From the NCBI GenBank assembly GCA_964546275.1, contig CAZJJG010000004.1, positions 1-61,238 of the forward strand: a DNA stretch of 61,238 bases. The letters are read 5' to 3'. The notes below the pieces were generated by a model that did not search any database, was not told the DNA's origin, and was given only the letters and a program-made list of their open reading frames with translations. This stretch comes from MED-G78 sp964546275. GTDB lineage: Bacteria > Pseudomonadota > Gammaproteobacteria > Magnimaribacterales > D2472. A program made the position numbers and the translations under genes. Positions 17,284 through 25,763 of the stretch are shown here, piece by piece (the first letter of the stretch is position 1; the number at the start of each line of letters is the position of its first letter).

Positions 17284-19256
17284 CTATAATCAATAGGGTC
17301 TATATCAAAAAACCATTTTACTTTTTTTGCTTCCTTCCAGCTTGAAAGATGGTGAATAATATCCTGAGCAAACTTATTTAAATCTGTTCTTGAGTTTGTT
17401 TGGATGATCAGATGATGTCTAAAATTTCCTCTAGTTTTAGAAACTATCGAAGGGATGGGTCCTATTGCTGAAATATTTGATTCTTTATTAAGTAGCTTAC
17501 TAACTTTCTCTAAAAAAATAATATTGTGCTCTGCTAAAGGTGAGCTTGATCTCAGAAGACAAACTGCTGAATACGGTGGATGATGAAGTTCCTGTTTTTG
17601 TTGAAGATTTTTTAAAGCAAAATTTAGGTAATCTCCAGATTTTAATTCTCTTAAATTTTCATCTTCAGGGTATCGTGTTTGAATAATAACATTGCCATCA
17701 CCTTTTTTTCTGCCAACTCTTCCTGAAACTTGTATGAGCAATTGAGAGACTTTTTCAAGACTATTAATATCTGGGCTAGTAATGCCTGCATCGCAATTTA
17801 AAATAATTCCTAATTCTACTTTAGGAAAATCATGACCTTTAGCTAGCATTTGTGTGCCTACTAAAATTGCTGAATCAGATCCGTGTACTTTTTTTATAAT
17901 CTCATCTAAAGAGCCCTTCTTTTTGGTTGTATCGTGATCTAAACGAATAATGAGAGTATTGCTAAAATATTCTTCTAAAAAAATTTCTATTCTTTCTGTA
18001 CCAGAACCTTGCAAGCTCAAGTTAGAGCAATTGCATTCTGGGCATTTTTTAGGGACTCCATATGCTGAGTCACATCTATGACAAACAAGCCTATCTAAAT
18101 CATGATGAAATACTAGGCGTGCATCACAAGCTTTGCATTCCGCAGCCCATCTGCAATCATTACATTCATATAATGGAGAGAAGCCTCTTCTGTTAATAAA
18201 GATAAGGACCTGTTTATTCCTTTTAAGAGTATTTTCTATTGCATCAAGAGACTCCTGAGCTATTCCTGATTCTAATTTAGAGTCATTAATATCTAGAATT
18301 ATAAAACCTGGTGGCTGAGAGCCGTTTGCTCTTTTTAATATATCTATTTGTTTAAATTTTTTATCTTGAACTGATTTTAATGTTTGTAGCGAAGGAGTTG
18401 CAGAACCAAGAATAATTGGTAATTTCTCTACTTGAGCTCTTTTAATACTTACATCTCTTGCTGAAAATCTAAAGCCTTCGTGTTGTTTGTATGACTGATC
18501 ATGCTCCTCATCAACGATGATTAAGCCTAGATTTTGTAAAGGGAAAAGCACAGCTGACCTAGTTCCAATAACTATTTTTAATTCTCCATTTCTCGCACTC
18601 TTCCAGACTTCATATCTTTGTTTTGGGGTTTGTTTTGAATGATAAATTCCAATATTCTCACCAAATCTATTAATAAATCTTTCTTTTAGTTGTGGAGTTA
18701 AGGATATTTCAGGAACTAAAATAAGTATTGATTTATTTTGAGCTAAATATGTAGCTGCTATTTGTAAATAGATTTCGGTTTTGCCTGAGCCTGTTACCCC
18801 GTATAGCAGACATGGATCAAATCCATCTAAACTCTCAAGTTTATTAATGCAGCTAAGCTGCTCTGCATTTAATTCAAATGATTGGTCCTCTATGTTTGCT
18901 TTATAAGATATCTCGTTATCAATAATTAAAGGCTCATTTTTTATAGCCTTCCTCAAAGAGGGTGGGCAAAAAGAGTCAAAGACCTCTCCAATAGGATGAT
19001 GATAGTAGTCTGCAAGCCAAGCAATAATTTGAAGATCTGAGGATTTAAAAATTGGTTCGCTATCAAGCACTTCAGAAATTTCAGTGGTAGAGAAACTTGG
19101 CTTTTGATTTAGTTTTTTAACAACATACCCAACAACCTCTTTATTTCTAAATTTAATCGCTACTCTGGTGCCATTATTGATGATCTCATTTGATTTATAG
19201 GTGAATGTTTCTCTTATAGGTATAGGAACCGCAATATCATAATAAAAAATATTCAT
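17280..19256 (-). CDS. priA: Primosomal protein N' (replication restart helicase PriA)
   Basis: Superfamily 2 DNA helicase of 658 residues that reloads the replisome at stalled forks. Seen: N-terminal 3'-DNA-binding domain, Walker A YGVTGSGKTEIYL (about residue 155), DEEHDQSYKQ motif II, the zinc-binding insertion with paired cysteines (CNDC, CKAC, CHRC, CPEC), and the GTQMLAKGHDFP motif V. It is somewhat shorter than the E. coli protein (about 730) mainly in the N-terminal part. It is divergent from rpmE as in many gammaproteobacteria and overlaps the end of amiB. Confidence 0.96.
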   Translation of the reverse strand: MNIFYYDIAVPIPIRETFTYKSNEIINNGTRVAIKFRNKEVVGYVVKKLNQKPSFSTTEISEVLDSEPIFKSSDLQIIAWLADYYHHPIGEVFDSFCPPSLRKAIKNEPLIIDNEISYKANIEDQSFELNAEQLSCINKLESLDGFDPCLLYGVTGSGKTEIYLQIAATYLAQNKSILILVPEISLTPQLKERFINRFGENIGIYHSKQTPKQRYEVWKSARNGELKIVIGTRSAVLFPLQNLGLIIVDEEHDQSYKQHEGFRFSARDVSIKRAQVEKLPIILGSATPSLQTLKSVQDKKFKQIDILKRANGSQPPGFIILDINDSKLESGIAQESLDAIENTLKRNKQVLIFINRRGFSPLYECNDCRWAAECKACDARLVFHHDLDRLVCHRCDSAYGVPKKCPECNCSNLSLQGSGTERIEIFLEEYFSNTLIIRLDHDTTKKKGSLDEIIKKVHGSDSAILVGTQMLAKGHDFPKVELGIILNCDAGITSPDINSLEKVSQLLIQVSGRVGRKKGDGNVIIQTRYPEDENLRELKSGDYLNFALKNLQQKQELHHPPYSAVCLLRSSSPLAEHNIIFLEKVSKLLNKESNISAIGPIPSIVSKTRGNFRHHLIIQTNSRTDLNKFAQDIIHHLSSWKEAKKVKWFFDIDPIDYS

Positions 19257-19263
19257 GTTTTAA

Positions 19264-19291
19264 TTGAAAAGATCGACTTATTTGTTATAGT
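19264..19291 (+). promoter_or_regulatory. Candidate sigma-70 promoter for rpmE
   Basis: TTGAAA at 19264-19269 and TATAGT at 19286-19291 are separated by 16 bases. Transcription would start near 19298, giving a leader of about 18 bases with no clear Shine-Dalgarno before the rpmE ATG. It is in the 59-base space between divergent priA and rpmE. Confidence 0.5.
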
Positions 19292-19315
19292 TCTCATCCA
19301 AATTTTACATTTATT

Positions 19316-19522
19316 ATGAAAAGCGACATACATCCAGAATATTCAGAAATTAAAGCAACTTGTGGTTGTGGTAATACTTTTGCAATCATGAGCACATTAA
19401 AAGATGATTTATCATTAGATATTTGTTCAGCATGCCACCCTTTCTACACTGGCAAGCAGAAAATTATTGATACTGGCGGAAGAGTCCAAAGATTTGAAGA
19501 AAGATTTGGTAAGAAAAAGTAA
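19316..19522 (+). CDS. rpmE: 50S ribosomal protein L31, zinc-binding (C+) form
   Basis: L31 of 68 residues. It keeps the cysteines of the zinc form (CGCG near residues 16-18 and CSACHPFYTGKQK near 38), so it is the C+ paralogue and not the zinc-free form used under zinc starvation. The HPFYTGKQK motif is diagnostic. Divergent from priA and converging on dut with only 2 bases between stops. Confidence 0.96.
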   Translation: MKSDIHPEYSEIKATCGCGNTFAIMSTLKDDLSLDICSACHPFYTGKQKIIDTGGRVQRFEERFGKKK

Positions 19523-19524
19523 AT

Positions 19525-19980
19525 TCATTTTACTCCGGAACTTCCAAAGCCCTTTTCACCTCTCTCAGTTTTCTCAAATTCATCAACTAATTCAAAATTA
19601 GCTTGTATAACTGGCGCTATGACCATTTGCGCTATCCGATCACCAGAAGATATCTTAAAATCATCTTCGGATCTATTCCAAGCTGGAACCATTAGCTCGC
19701 CCTGATAATCTGAATCAATAAGTCCTACCAAGTTTCCTAAAACAATACCGTGCTTAGACCCTAATCCTGATCTTGGAATAATAAGCGCAGCTACATTTGG
19801 ATCTTGAATATGCATCGCAAATCCCAACTTAATCATTTCTGTTTTACCTGGCTTTAAAATAATATCATCTTCAAGGCATGCCCTAACGTCCATTCCAGCT
19901 GAGCCAGATGTTTTATATTCTGGCAAAGGTATTTCTTTGCCTATTTTAGAATTTAATATTTTAATTTTTATATTTAGCAA
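19525..19980 (-). CDS. dut: dUTP diphosphatase
   Basis: Trimeric dUTPase of 151 residues hydrolysing dUTP to dUMP, keeping uracil out of DNA and feeding thymidylate synthesis. All five motifs are visible: AGMDVRA, PRSGLGSK, GLIDSDYQGE, GDRIAQMV and the C-terminal P-loop-like RGEKGFGSSG. It overlaps the end of sixA by 7 bases and shares its operon. Confidence 0.96.
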   Translation of the reverse strand: MLNIKIKILNSKIGKEIPLPEYKTSGSAGMDVRACLEDDIILKPGKTEMIKLGFAMHIQDPNVAALIIPRSGLGSKHGIVLGNLVGLIDSDYQGELMVPAWNRSEDDFKISSGDRIAQMVIAPVIQANFELVDEFEKTERGEKGFGSSGVK

Positions 19981-20465
19981 GATGAAAAATCCTTGGGTTT
20001 TTTAAAATAAATTAATTTAGTTTTGTTAGTTGCTACTTTCTCCCATTCTAAATTTATTTGCAAGCAAGCGATCGCAGATGTTTGAAAATCTTTAAATTTT
20101 TCTCCTGTTAGTAATTCCAAGGTATTTTGTAATGAGGGATTGTGTCCAATGATTACCAGATTTTTCACTTTTTCATCAGCAGATTTAATGGTGTCTAATA
20201 ACTCTGCATCTCCTGATTGGTATAAATCATTTAGATACATGGTTAACTCTAATTTATCAGCTCCAAAAATAATGTCATATGTTTGTTGAGCTCTTCTTGC
20301 TGAGCTACATAATATTAGGTTAGGTTTAAGGTTTGATTCTGTAAGGAATTTTTCCATTATTTTAGCGTCTCTTATACCTGTTTCTGAAAGAGGTCTTTCA
20401 AAATCATCAAGATTAGCATTATCCCAGTTAGATTTAGCATGCCTTATTAAAAGTAAATGTTTCAT
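19974..20465 (-). CDS. sixA: SixA-type phosphohistidine phosphatase (histidine phosphatase superfamily)
   Basis: Small phosphoglycerate-mutase-fold protein. The catalytic motif LLLIRHAKS starts at residue 3 from the chosen ATG, and the second catalytic His is in VIIGHNPSLQ. SixA proteins remove phosphate from phosphohistidine proteins such as PTS components; whether this organism has such partners is not visible. The frame extends to a TTG at 20477, but the ATG at 20465 gives the standard N-terminus. It is divergent from rpmB with a very short spacer. Confidence 0.82.
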   Translation of the reverse strand: MKHLLLIRHAKSNWDNANLDDFERPLSETGIRDAKIMEKFLTESNLKPNLILCSSARRAQQTYDIIFGADKLELTMYLNDLYQSGDAELLDTIKSADEKVKNLVIIGHNPSLQNTLELLTGEKFKDFQTSAIACLQINLEWEKVATNKTKLIYFKKPKDFSSC

Positions 20466-20520
20466 ATTAATCGTCAATAGTATTGCTAAGTGACACTAGG
20501 TTCTATAAAATCGCGGTTCT

Positions 20521-20757
20521 ATGAGTAAAAAATGTCAAGTTACAGGTAAAATACCACAGTCTGGGAACAATGTTTCTCATGCTAATAATAGAACTAAGAG
20601 AAAGTTCTTTCCTAATCTCCACATGCATAAATTCTGGGTTGAATCAGAAAATAGGTTTGTAAACCTAAAGGTTTCAACTAAGGGAATGAGAATCATAGAC
20701 AAAAAAGGCATAAGCGAAGTTCTAAGTGAAATGCGTTCACGTGGCGAAAAAGTTTAA
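20521..20757 (+). CDS. rpmB: 50S ribosomal protein L28
   Basis: L28 of 78 residues, recognised by SKKCQVTGKIPQSGNNVSHA and NRTKRKFFPNLH. rpmG (L33), which normally follows rpmB directly, is not present: the next gene is convergent 33 bases later. A TATAAA hexamer at 20504-20509 lies 11 bases before the ATG with TTGCTA at 20483-20488 (15-base spacer), so the mRNA leader would be only about 5 bases, and there is no Shine-Dalgarno. Confidence 0.96.
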   Translation: MSKKCQVTGKIPQSGNNVSHANNRTKRKFFPNLHMHKFWVESENRFVNLKVSTKGMRIIDKKGISEVLSEMRSRGEKV

Positions 20758-20790
20758 AATAATAAACTTAGTTCTTTAAAACCCAAAAAT

Positions 20791-21789
20791 TTATTTATAA
20801 CCGGCTTGTTGAGCTAAGAGCACTGCTTCTTTTTGCAGTGATCCTAATTTTTCAACAGAAATAAGATCTTCTTTAAATTCTCCCCAGCCCTTGAGAGTTT
20901 CACCAACCTGTATTCCAGATTTGACTGGGAATTCTTTATTTGCATCAGCATAACTTTCTTGAGCTTCTTCAGAGGACAACCATTCAAGTAATTTAGTTGC
21001 TGCATCCTTATTCTTTGAAGATTTAACTACTCCTGCTCCAGAAATATTTACATGCGTACCCCTGCTTTTCTGGTTTGCCCAATACAGTTTTAGATTTGAA
21101 TACTGAGGATCATCGGCTAATCTTGCTAAATAGTATGTATTGACTATGGTCACTGCGCATTGGCCAGCAGAGACAGCTTTTAAGACTTGAGTATCGCTAG
21201 AAAAAACTTCAGTTGCTAAATTATTTACCCAGCCTTGAACTACCATTTTTGAATGATCTAAGCCTTGAGCATCTATCATGCTTGCTATTAATGATCTGTT
21301 ATAAACTTTTGTAGAAGTTCTCAGGCATAGCTTATTATTCCACTTAGGCAAAGCTAGATCTTCATAGGAAGATAAATCATCACTGTTGACTGCATCAGAC
21401 GAATAAACAATGGTTCTAGCTCTTTTAGAAAGCCCAAACCATTTCCCATCAGCATCTCTTAAATGTTGTGGAATATTCTGACTTAGAATTTCAGATTCTA
21501 TATTCTCAAAAATTCCTTTTTCTCCTGCTTGCCATAAAACGCCTGCATCAACCGTCATGAAGATATCAGCTTCAGTTGCATCGCCTTCAACAATAATTCT
21601 TTCCATTAGCTGAGTTGCATTTCCTGATAAGAGAGCAACATCGATACCTGTTAGTGCTTTATATTGCTCTAAAAGTGGCTCAATAAGCTGAGGCTGTCTG
21701 GACGTATATATAGTTAATTGATCAATATCATCTTGTTGTGCACATGAAGATACTAGAACTAGTAAACAGAATAATTTTGTATATTTCAT
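20791..21789 (-). CDS. Iron(III) ABC transporter substrate-binding lipoprotein (FbpA/IdiA family)
   Basis: A 332-residue periplasmic binding protein with a lipoprotein signal (LVLVSSC, lipid on Cys about residue 16). The mature part begins LTIYTSRQPQLIEPLLEQY and includes DIFMTVDAG, FGLSKRARTIVYS and VNTYYLARL, where the paired tyrosines typical of ferric-ion-binding proteins sit. It would bind Fe(III) and pass it to an ABC permease, but no permease or ATPase gene is next to it. A Fur-type operator lies upstream (21819-21837), which supports iron-starvation control. Confidence 0.9.
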   Translation of the reverse strand: MKYTKLFCLLVLVSSCAQQDDIDQLTIYTSRQPQLIEPLLEQYKALTGIDVALLSGNATQLMERIIVEGDATEADIFMTVDAGVLWQAGEKGIFENIESEILSQNIPQHLRDADGKWFGLSKRARTIVYSSDAVNSDDLSSYEDLALPKWNNKLCLRTSTKVYNRSLIASMIDAQGLDHSKMVVQGWVNNLATEVFSSDTQVLKAVSAGQCAVTIVNTYYLARLADDPQYSNLKLYWANQKSRGTHVNISGAGVVKSSKNKDAATKLLEWLSSEEAQESYADANKEFPVKSGIQVGETLKGWGEFKEDLISVEKLGSLQKEAVLLAQQAGYK

Positions 21790-21818
21790 TTGGTATAAAT
21801 TAAGTATATAAGTAGCTA

Positions 21819-21837
21819 AATGATAATGATTCTCATC
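21819..21837 (-). promoter_or_regulatory. Fur box upstream of the iron-binding lipoprotein gene
   Basis: aatgataatgattctcatc is a good match to the 19-bp Fur operator (GATAATGAT-like half, then the common TTCTCAT half). It lies 30 bases upstream of the lipoprotein ATG on the minus strand, over the likely -35 region; a TATACT -10-like hexamer follows downstream of it. The Fe-Fur repressor would block transcription when iron is plentiful. Confidence 0.78.
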
Positions 21838-21855
21838 TAATAAGTAAATAATAAG

Positions 21856-23007
21856 TTACAACTTGTGCGATCCTGAGGCATGGTTAATAAAGAAAACCTT
21901 CATAAAAGCCATCTTGTTAAATAAATTTAGTCCAAGATTTCTTAAAACTTTAATATAGATATTGCTTGATCCAAATAAACTAACAAAGCCATCCATAGCA
22001 CGAAGCATGACCTCATTGATTGATTTTCTTCTTAATTCGTACTTCTTTAGGACTCTATAAGATCCAATAGAGAAGCCTTTGTTATAGGCCTCAATAATTT
22101 CTTCGCACAAAATATCAGCATCTGCAAAACCTAAATTAATACCCTGTCCTGCTAATGGATGTAATGAGTGTGCCGCATCGCCAACAACCACAACTCCTTC
22201 ACTCATATAAGAATCAAGGTGATGTTTAGATAACGGGAAGCTTATTATTTCAGACTCTATTTGAAGTTTGGTATCAATAGAAGCGGTAATCGTATTCATA
22301 TATTTGTTCACAAACTCGTTTTCTTTAAAGCCTTCTAAAATATTATTAGGAACAGACCAGACAACTGAAGACATATTTTTATTTGGATGCTTGATAGGCA
22401 TAAGAGCAAAAATGCCTTTATCAGAAAAGATCTGGCTAGCAATTGAATTAGTATCATCAGAGGTTTTACTTACTAAAAACGTGAAGGCTGTCTGATCATA
22501 ATCAGCGTCTCTGGAAACAAAATTTGAAAGTCTGGCAACGGGCGAGTTTCTTCCGTCTGAACCAATCAGTAATTGGCTAGAGAGAGTCTGATTATTATTT
22601 AATTTAATATCTATGCTTGATTCTAGTGGATACAATTCGGTTATCTCAGATTCATATTGAATACCTTGGTGTGCCTTAATTTGTAATTCTTTTAAAAGAG
22701 CATCAAACATAACAACATAAGATAAGGCTATTTCATCAACCTCCTCCGCTGAAAAATATATTTTTCCAGAGCCATCGCTATCTGAAACTTTAATTGTATT
22801 TATTAAAGAGGTCTCAGGATTAACATCTATATTATTAAGAAGTCTAAAAGTATTGGGATTTAGTGATAGGCTTCTAATGCTATTAATTCTTGAGGTGTCT
22901 TCTTTGCTTTTTTCTAGAATTAAAGAATTAATGCCTGCTTTTTTAAGTCTTAAATGGATATAGCAGCCAATAATTCCTCCTCCCGAAATAATGACAGGGT
23001 AATCCAT
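21856..23007 (-). CDS. ubiH: FAD-dependent ubiquinone-biosynthesis hydroxylase (UbiH/UbiF/UbiI family)
   Basis: Flavoprotein monooxygenase of 383 residues. N-terminal dinucleotide motif VIISGGGIIGCY, the middle DGRNSPVAR motif (family DGxxS) and the C-terminal GDAAHSLHPLAGQGINLG are typical of the aromatic-ring hydroxylases of ubiquinone synthesis. Position after pepP on the same strand matches the E. coli pepP-ubiH order, so UbiH is the best name, but only one hydroxylase is present here and its regiospecificity could differ. It starts 7 bases after pepP. Confidence 0.87.
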   Translation of the reverse strand: MDYPVIISGGGIIGCYIHLRLKKAGINSLILEKSKEDTSRINSIRSLSLNPNTFRLLNNIDVNPETSLINTIKVSDSDGSGKIYFSAEEVDEIALSYVVMFDALLKELQIKAHQGIQYESEITELYPLESSIDIKLNNNQTLSSQLLIGSDGRNSPVARLSNFVSRDADYDQTAFTFLVSKTSDDTNSIASQIFSDKGIFALMPIKHPNKNMSSVVWSVPNNILEGFKENEFVNKYMNTITASIDTKLQIESEIISFPLSKHHLDSYMSEGVVVVGDAAHSLHPLAGQGINLGFADADILCEEIIEAYNKGFSIGSYRVLKKYELRRKSINEVMLRAMDGFVSLFGSSNIYIKVLRNLGLNLFNKMAFMKVFFINHASGSHKL

Positions 23008-23014
23008 AATTGAG

Positions 23015-24307
23015 TTAGGCCATCAAGGCTTCAATATCTTTAGGATCAGAGGGAACTTTAGCTGTTAAGTTAAAATTACCAGACTCGGTAACAAGAATAT
23101 CGTCTTCAATTCTTATACCTATACCTTTCCATTTGTCTTCAACATCCAAATCATTGCTAATATATATTCCAGGCTCCACCGTTGTAACCATGCCTGGTTT
23201 AAAGCTCATATACTCATTGTCTTCCATGTAATCTCCAGCATCATGAACATCTAGCCCCATCCAATGGCCTATCTTGTGCATATAAAAATCTTTAAAAGCT
23301 CCTTGTTTATGAAGCTCCTCTGGATCACCTGAAAGAATACCTAAATCAACAAGGCCTTTAGTAATAACTTTTTCAGAAGCCACTTGAGGATCCATTATAT
23401 TATTGCCTACTTTTACGCACGCAGTTGCCGTCTGAAGTGCTTCAAGCACAACGTTGTATACAGCAAGCTGTTCTGTGGAAAACTTGCCGCTTACTGGGAA
23501 AGTTCTGGTTATATCAGATGCATACATTTGATACTCACAACCAGCATCAACTAGCAATAGATCTGATTTATCTAAAGCTTGATCATTATTAACATAATGG
23601 AGAATACATGCATTATGCCCTCCAGCTACGATAGGTGTATAAGCTGCAAATCTTCCACCCTCTTTGGCAAACTCGTATAAATATAAAGCTTCAATTGCTT
23701 GCTCATTCATTCCAGGCTTTACTGATTTCATAGCTTCAATATGAGCATCTGCTGATATCTCGCCAGCTCTTTTCATTATTGCAATTTCATCCTCATCTTT
23801 AATGAGCCTAAGATTACCAACTAAAGAAGAGCCATTAGCTATATCAATAGATTTGCTGTGCCTATCTTTAGAAGCTGCTGCGTTGATCCAATTTATCACT
23901 ACCTGATCAAAGCCATCCTTTTTTCCAAAAGGATAGAAAACTTTGTCGACGCCATGAATTAAATCAGGCATAAGTGTATCTATTTCATTATTATTGAATG
24001 CTTTATCAAATAAATAGTTAGAAATAGCTCCCTCTGGTCCCTCTCTGAAGCCATCCCAAATCTCTTTGAGCTTATCTTTTTTAGGAACAAAAGCTGATGA
24101 TTCTATAACACCATTTCTATTGACTATGAGCAAGGTCGAGTCTGCCTCACAAAAGCCTGATAGATAAAAGAAATTACTATCCTGTCTGAAATTATATGAG
24201 GAGTCTGAATTCCTATATTTAAGATCAGCGCCTGGAATAATAATTGCGCAGTCATTAGGCAATAGATTGCCTAAAACATCTCTTCTTTTTTGATATACTT
24301 TATTCAT
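23015..24307 (-). CDS. pepP: Xaa-Pro aminopeptidase (M24B)
   Basis: Metalloaminopeptidase of 430 residues removing N-terminal residues that precede proline. The N-terminal creatinase-like domain is followed by the pita-bread core with the two-metal ligands: Asp in LLLVDAGCEY, Asp in YASDITRTFPVSGK, His in MHKIGHWMGLDVHD, Glu in TTVEPGIYI and Glu in GIGIRIEDDI. First gene of a minus-strand pair with ubiH, divergent from the zapA-side genes as in E. coli. Confidence 0.95.
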   Translation of the reverse strand: MNKVYQKRRDVLGNLLPNDCAIIIPGADLKYRNSDSSYNFRQDSNFFYLSGFCEADSTLLIVNRNGVIESSAFVPKKDKLKEIWDGFREGPEGAISNYLFDKAFNNNEIDTLMPDLIHGVDKVFYPFGKKDGFDQVVINWINAAASKDRHSKSIDIANGSSLVGNLRLIKDEDEIAIMKRAGEISADAHIEAMKSVKPGMNEQAIEALYLYEFAKEGGRFAAYTPIVAGGHNACILHYVNNDQALDKSDLLLVDAGCEYQMYASDITRTFPVSGKFSTEQLAVYNVVLEALQTATACVKVGNNIMDPQVASEKVITKGLVDLGILSGDPEELHKQGAFKDFYMHKIGHWMGLDVHDAGDYMEDNEYMSFKPGMVTTVEPGIYISNDLDVEDKWKGIGIRIEDDILVTESGNFNLTAKVPSDPKDIEALMA

Positions 24308-24372
24308 AATAATTAATTTTACTCTTTTAAATTAAACTTCCCAACTAGTGATAGTAGATTTAAACTAAAAAA

Positions 24373-24585
24373 ATGAACGAACTTGAAGAGAATATAACCC
24401 TAACAAGCTTAGAAAATAAGCTAAAACAGCTTATTAATAGGTTTGATGAGCAAAAAGGAATAATTAATTCATATGTTCAAAGGGAGCGAGAATGGAAATC
24501 TTCCAAGCTAGATTATACAAAAGAAATTGATGCTCTAAATGATCAAATAGCTGAGTTAATGAAAAAGGAAGATACAAATGAGTGA
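24373..24585 (+). CDS. Small coiled-coil protein of the TIGR02449 (ZapB-like) family
   Basis: A 70-residue, highly charged protein that is predicted to be one continuous coiled coil (LENKLKQLINRFDEQ ... EIDALNDQIAEL). Small proteins of this kind precede zapA in many gammaproteobacteria. It overlaps zapA by 8 bases, so it is probably made together with ZapA and may join the FtsZ-ring-associated layer; the role is inferred from position. No signal or membrane segment. Confidence 0.8.
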   Translation: MNELEENITLTSLENKLKQLINRFDEQKGIINSYVQREREWKSSKLDYTKEIDALNDQIAELMKKEDTNE

Positions 24586-24850
24586 TATCGAAGTTGTCTC
24601 GTTAAAAATCTTTGGAAGAGATATTACCCTGTCATGTCCTGTTGAGGAAAAAGATGCTCTAGTTCAAGCAGCAGAGCTCTTAAATTCTGAGCTAGAAGGT
24701 ATTGATAACAAAAGTAATGCTTTAATCCTAGCTGGTCTTAGTCTTGCAAATAAATTTCTGCAAAACGAAGGATCATCTCAAACAAATGCTGATGATGAGT
24801 TAAAAATTCAATCTATGCTAAAAAATATAGAAGAAGTACTAGAAAACTAA
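24578..24850 (+). CDS. zapA: Cell division protein ZapA
   Basis: ZapA of 90 residues: N-terminal beta domain (VSLKIFGRDITLSCP) followed by a coiled coil containing NALILAGLSLANKFL. It bundles FtsZ protofilaments at midcell. The order zapA - 6S RNA - fau is the conserved gammaproteobacterial arrangement and supports the call even though the sequence is short and divergent. Confidence 0.92.
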   Translation: MSDIEVVSLKIFGRDITLSCPVEEKDALVQAAELLNSELEGIDNKSNALILAGLSLANKFLQNEGSSQTNADDELKIQSMLKNIEEVLEN

Positions 24851-24858
24851 TCTTCTGC

Positions 24859-24887
24859 TTTTCATAAGCTCTATTTTTTTTTATAAT
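24859..24887 (+). promoter_or_regulatory. Promoter of the 6S RNA gene
   Basis: TTTTCA at 24859-24864 and a perfect TATAAT at 24882-24887 with a 17-base spacer. Transcription would begin near 24894, exactly where the 5' strand of the 6S closing stem starts. Confidence 0.7.
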
Positions 24888-24893
24888 CCTTAT

Positions 24894-25082
24894 ACATTCT
24901 GGTTCATTTGCAAATGTGCTAATTAATTTTGAACCGATATTAAATTATCTGGTGATAATCCAATGTCGTTGTTGAGCATTACCTCCTTAGAGGGAAGCCT
25001 GATTCGATATGAAGTTCACCACCTGTCCTTTCGGTTCAGGGATAGTACATAGCGGTGAATTGGTTTGTTGATTCTTAGAATC
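24894..25082 (+). ncRNA. ssrS: 6S RNA
   Basis: About 185-190 bases between zapA and fau, the classical place for ssrS. Shared blocks with E. coli 6S include gaaccgatatta after the first stem (E. coli GAGCCGATATTT), the ttgttgagcatta block, the gagggaagcct block, and ttcacc ... ggttcaggg ... agcggtgaa at the 3' side. The 5' segment (ctggttcatttgcaaatgtg) can pair with the 3' segment (tagtacatagcggtgaatt) to form the long closing stem. 6S binds sigma-70 RNA polymerase as a promoter mimic in stationary phase. Ends are estimated from stem closure and the promoter; the 3' end abuts the start of fau. Confidence 0.87.
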
Positions 25083-25085
25083 TTT

Positions 25086-25652
25086 ATGACAAAAAATAAA
25101 ATTAGAAAATCTCTAAAGCAAGAACTATCCTTAATGTCGAAGAGTGAGGTTTTAGAAAAGTCATCTACTATTCAAAAAAATCTACTCAATTATTTAAGTG
25201 ACTATAAAGGTGGCAACAGCCTTTTATACAAGCAGGCAAATAATGAGGTTAGCCTTGATAAGGTTGAGAGCTATCTTATAGATTTGAATGAAAATATATT
25301 TTTACCAAAAGTCATGCCTGGTAATAATCTGGTCTTCAATAAATTAGATAATGATCTTGCCTTGATATCTAATAAATATAATATTCTTGAGTCAACAAGT
25401 GAGGAGTTAATAAATCCTCTTGATCTGAATTTTATTATTCTTCCTGTGCTTGGTATCGACCATAAAGGTTTTAGGCTTGGCCATGGCGGTGGCTATTATG
25501 ATAGAGGCCTGCAAACCATTCCTAAAAATATAAAAAAACCTTTAATTATAGGTTTAGGCTATGACTTTCAATATGTAGAAAAAAGTTTTGGTGAAAGTCA
25601 TGACACTAGGGTTGATTTAATGATTACTGAAAAAAATATCATTAACTTTTGA
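25086..25652 (+). CDS. fau: 5-formyltetrahydrofolate cyclo-ligase
   Basis: ATP-dependent enzyme of 188 residues (YgfA) that converts 5-formyl-THF to 5,10-methenyl-THF. The C-terminal RLGHGGGYYDRGL motif is diagnostic, and the N-terminal basic KIRKSLKQEL segment is typical. The frame extends upstream to a TTG at 25065, but that lies within the 3' end of 6S RNA; the ATG at 25086 is the proper start. Co-transcription with 6S is the usual arrangement. Confidence 0.93.
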   Translation: MTKNKIRKSLKQELSLMSKSEVLEKSSTIQKNLLNYLSDYKGGNSLLYKQANNEVSLDKVESYLIDLNENIFLPKVMPGNNLVFNKLDNDLALISNKYNILESTSEELINPLDLNFIILPVLGIDHKGFRLGHGGGYYDRGLQTIPKNIKKPLIIGLGYDFQYVEKSFGESHDTRVDLMITEKNIINF

Positions 25653-25763
25653 TCTAAAAAAAATTAAGTAGGCTTTGTGCTTATGTAACCTTTACTTCCC
25701 ATATTATTGATGATACCTTTGCGTTACATTTTTAGAAAAATTTAATATTTTGAGGAGTTTGCT

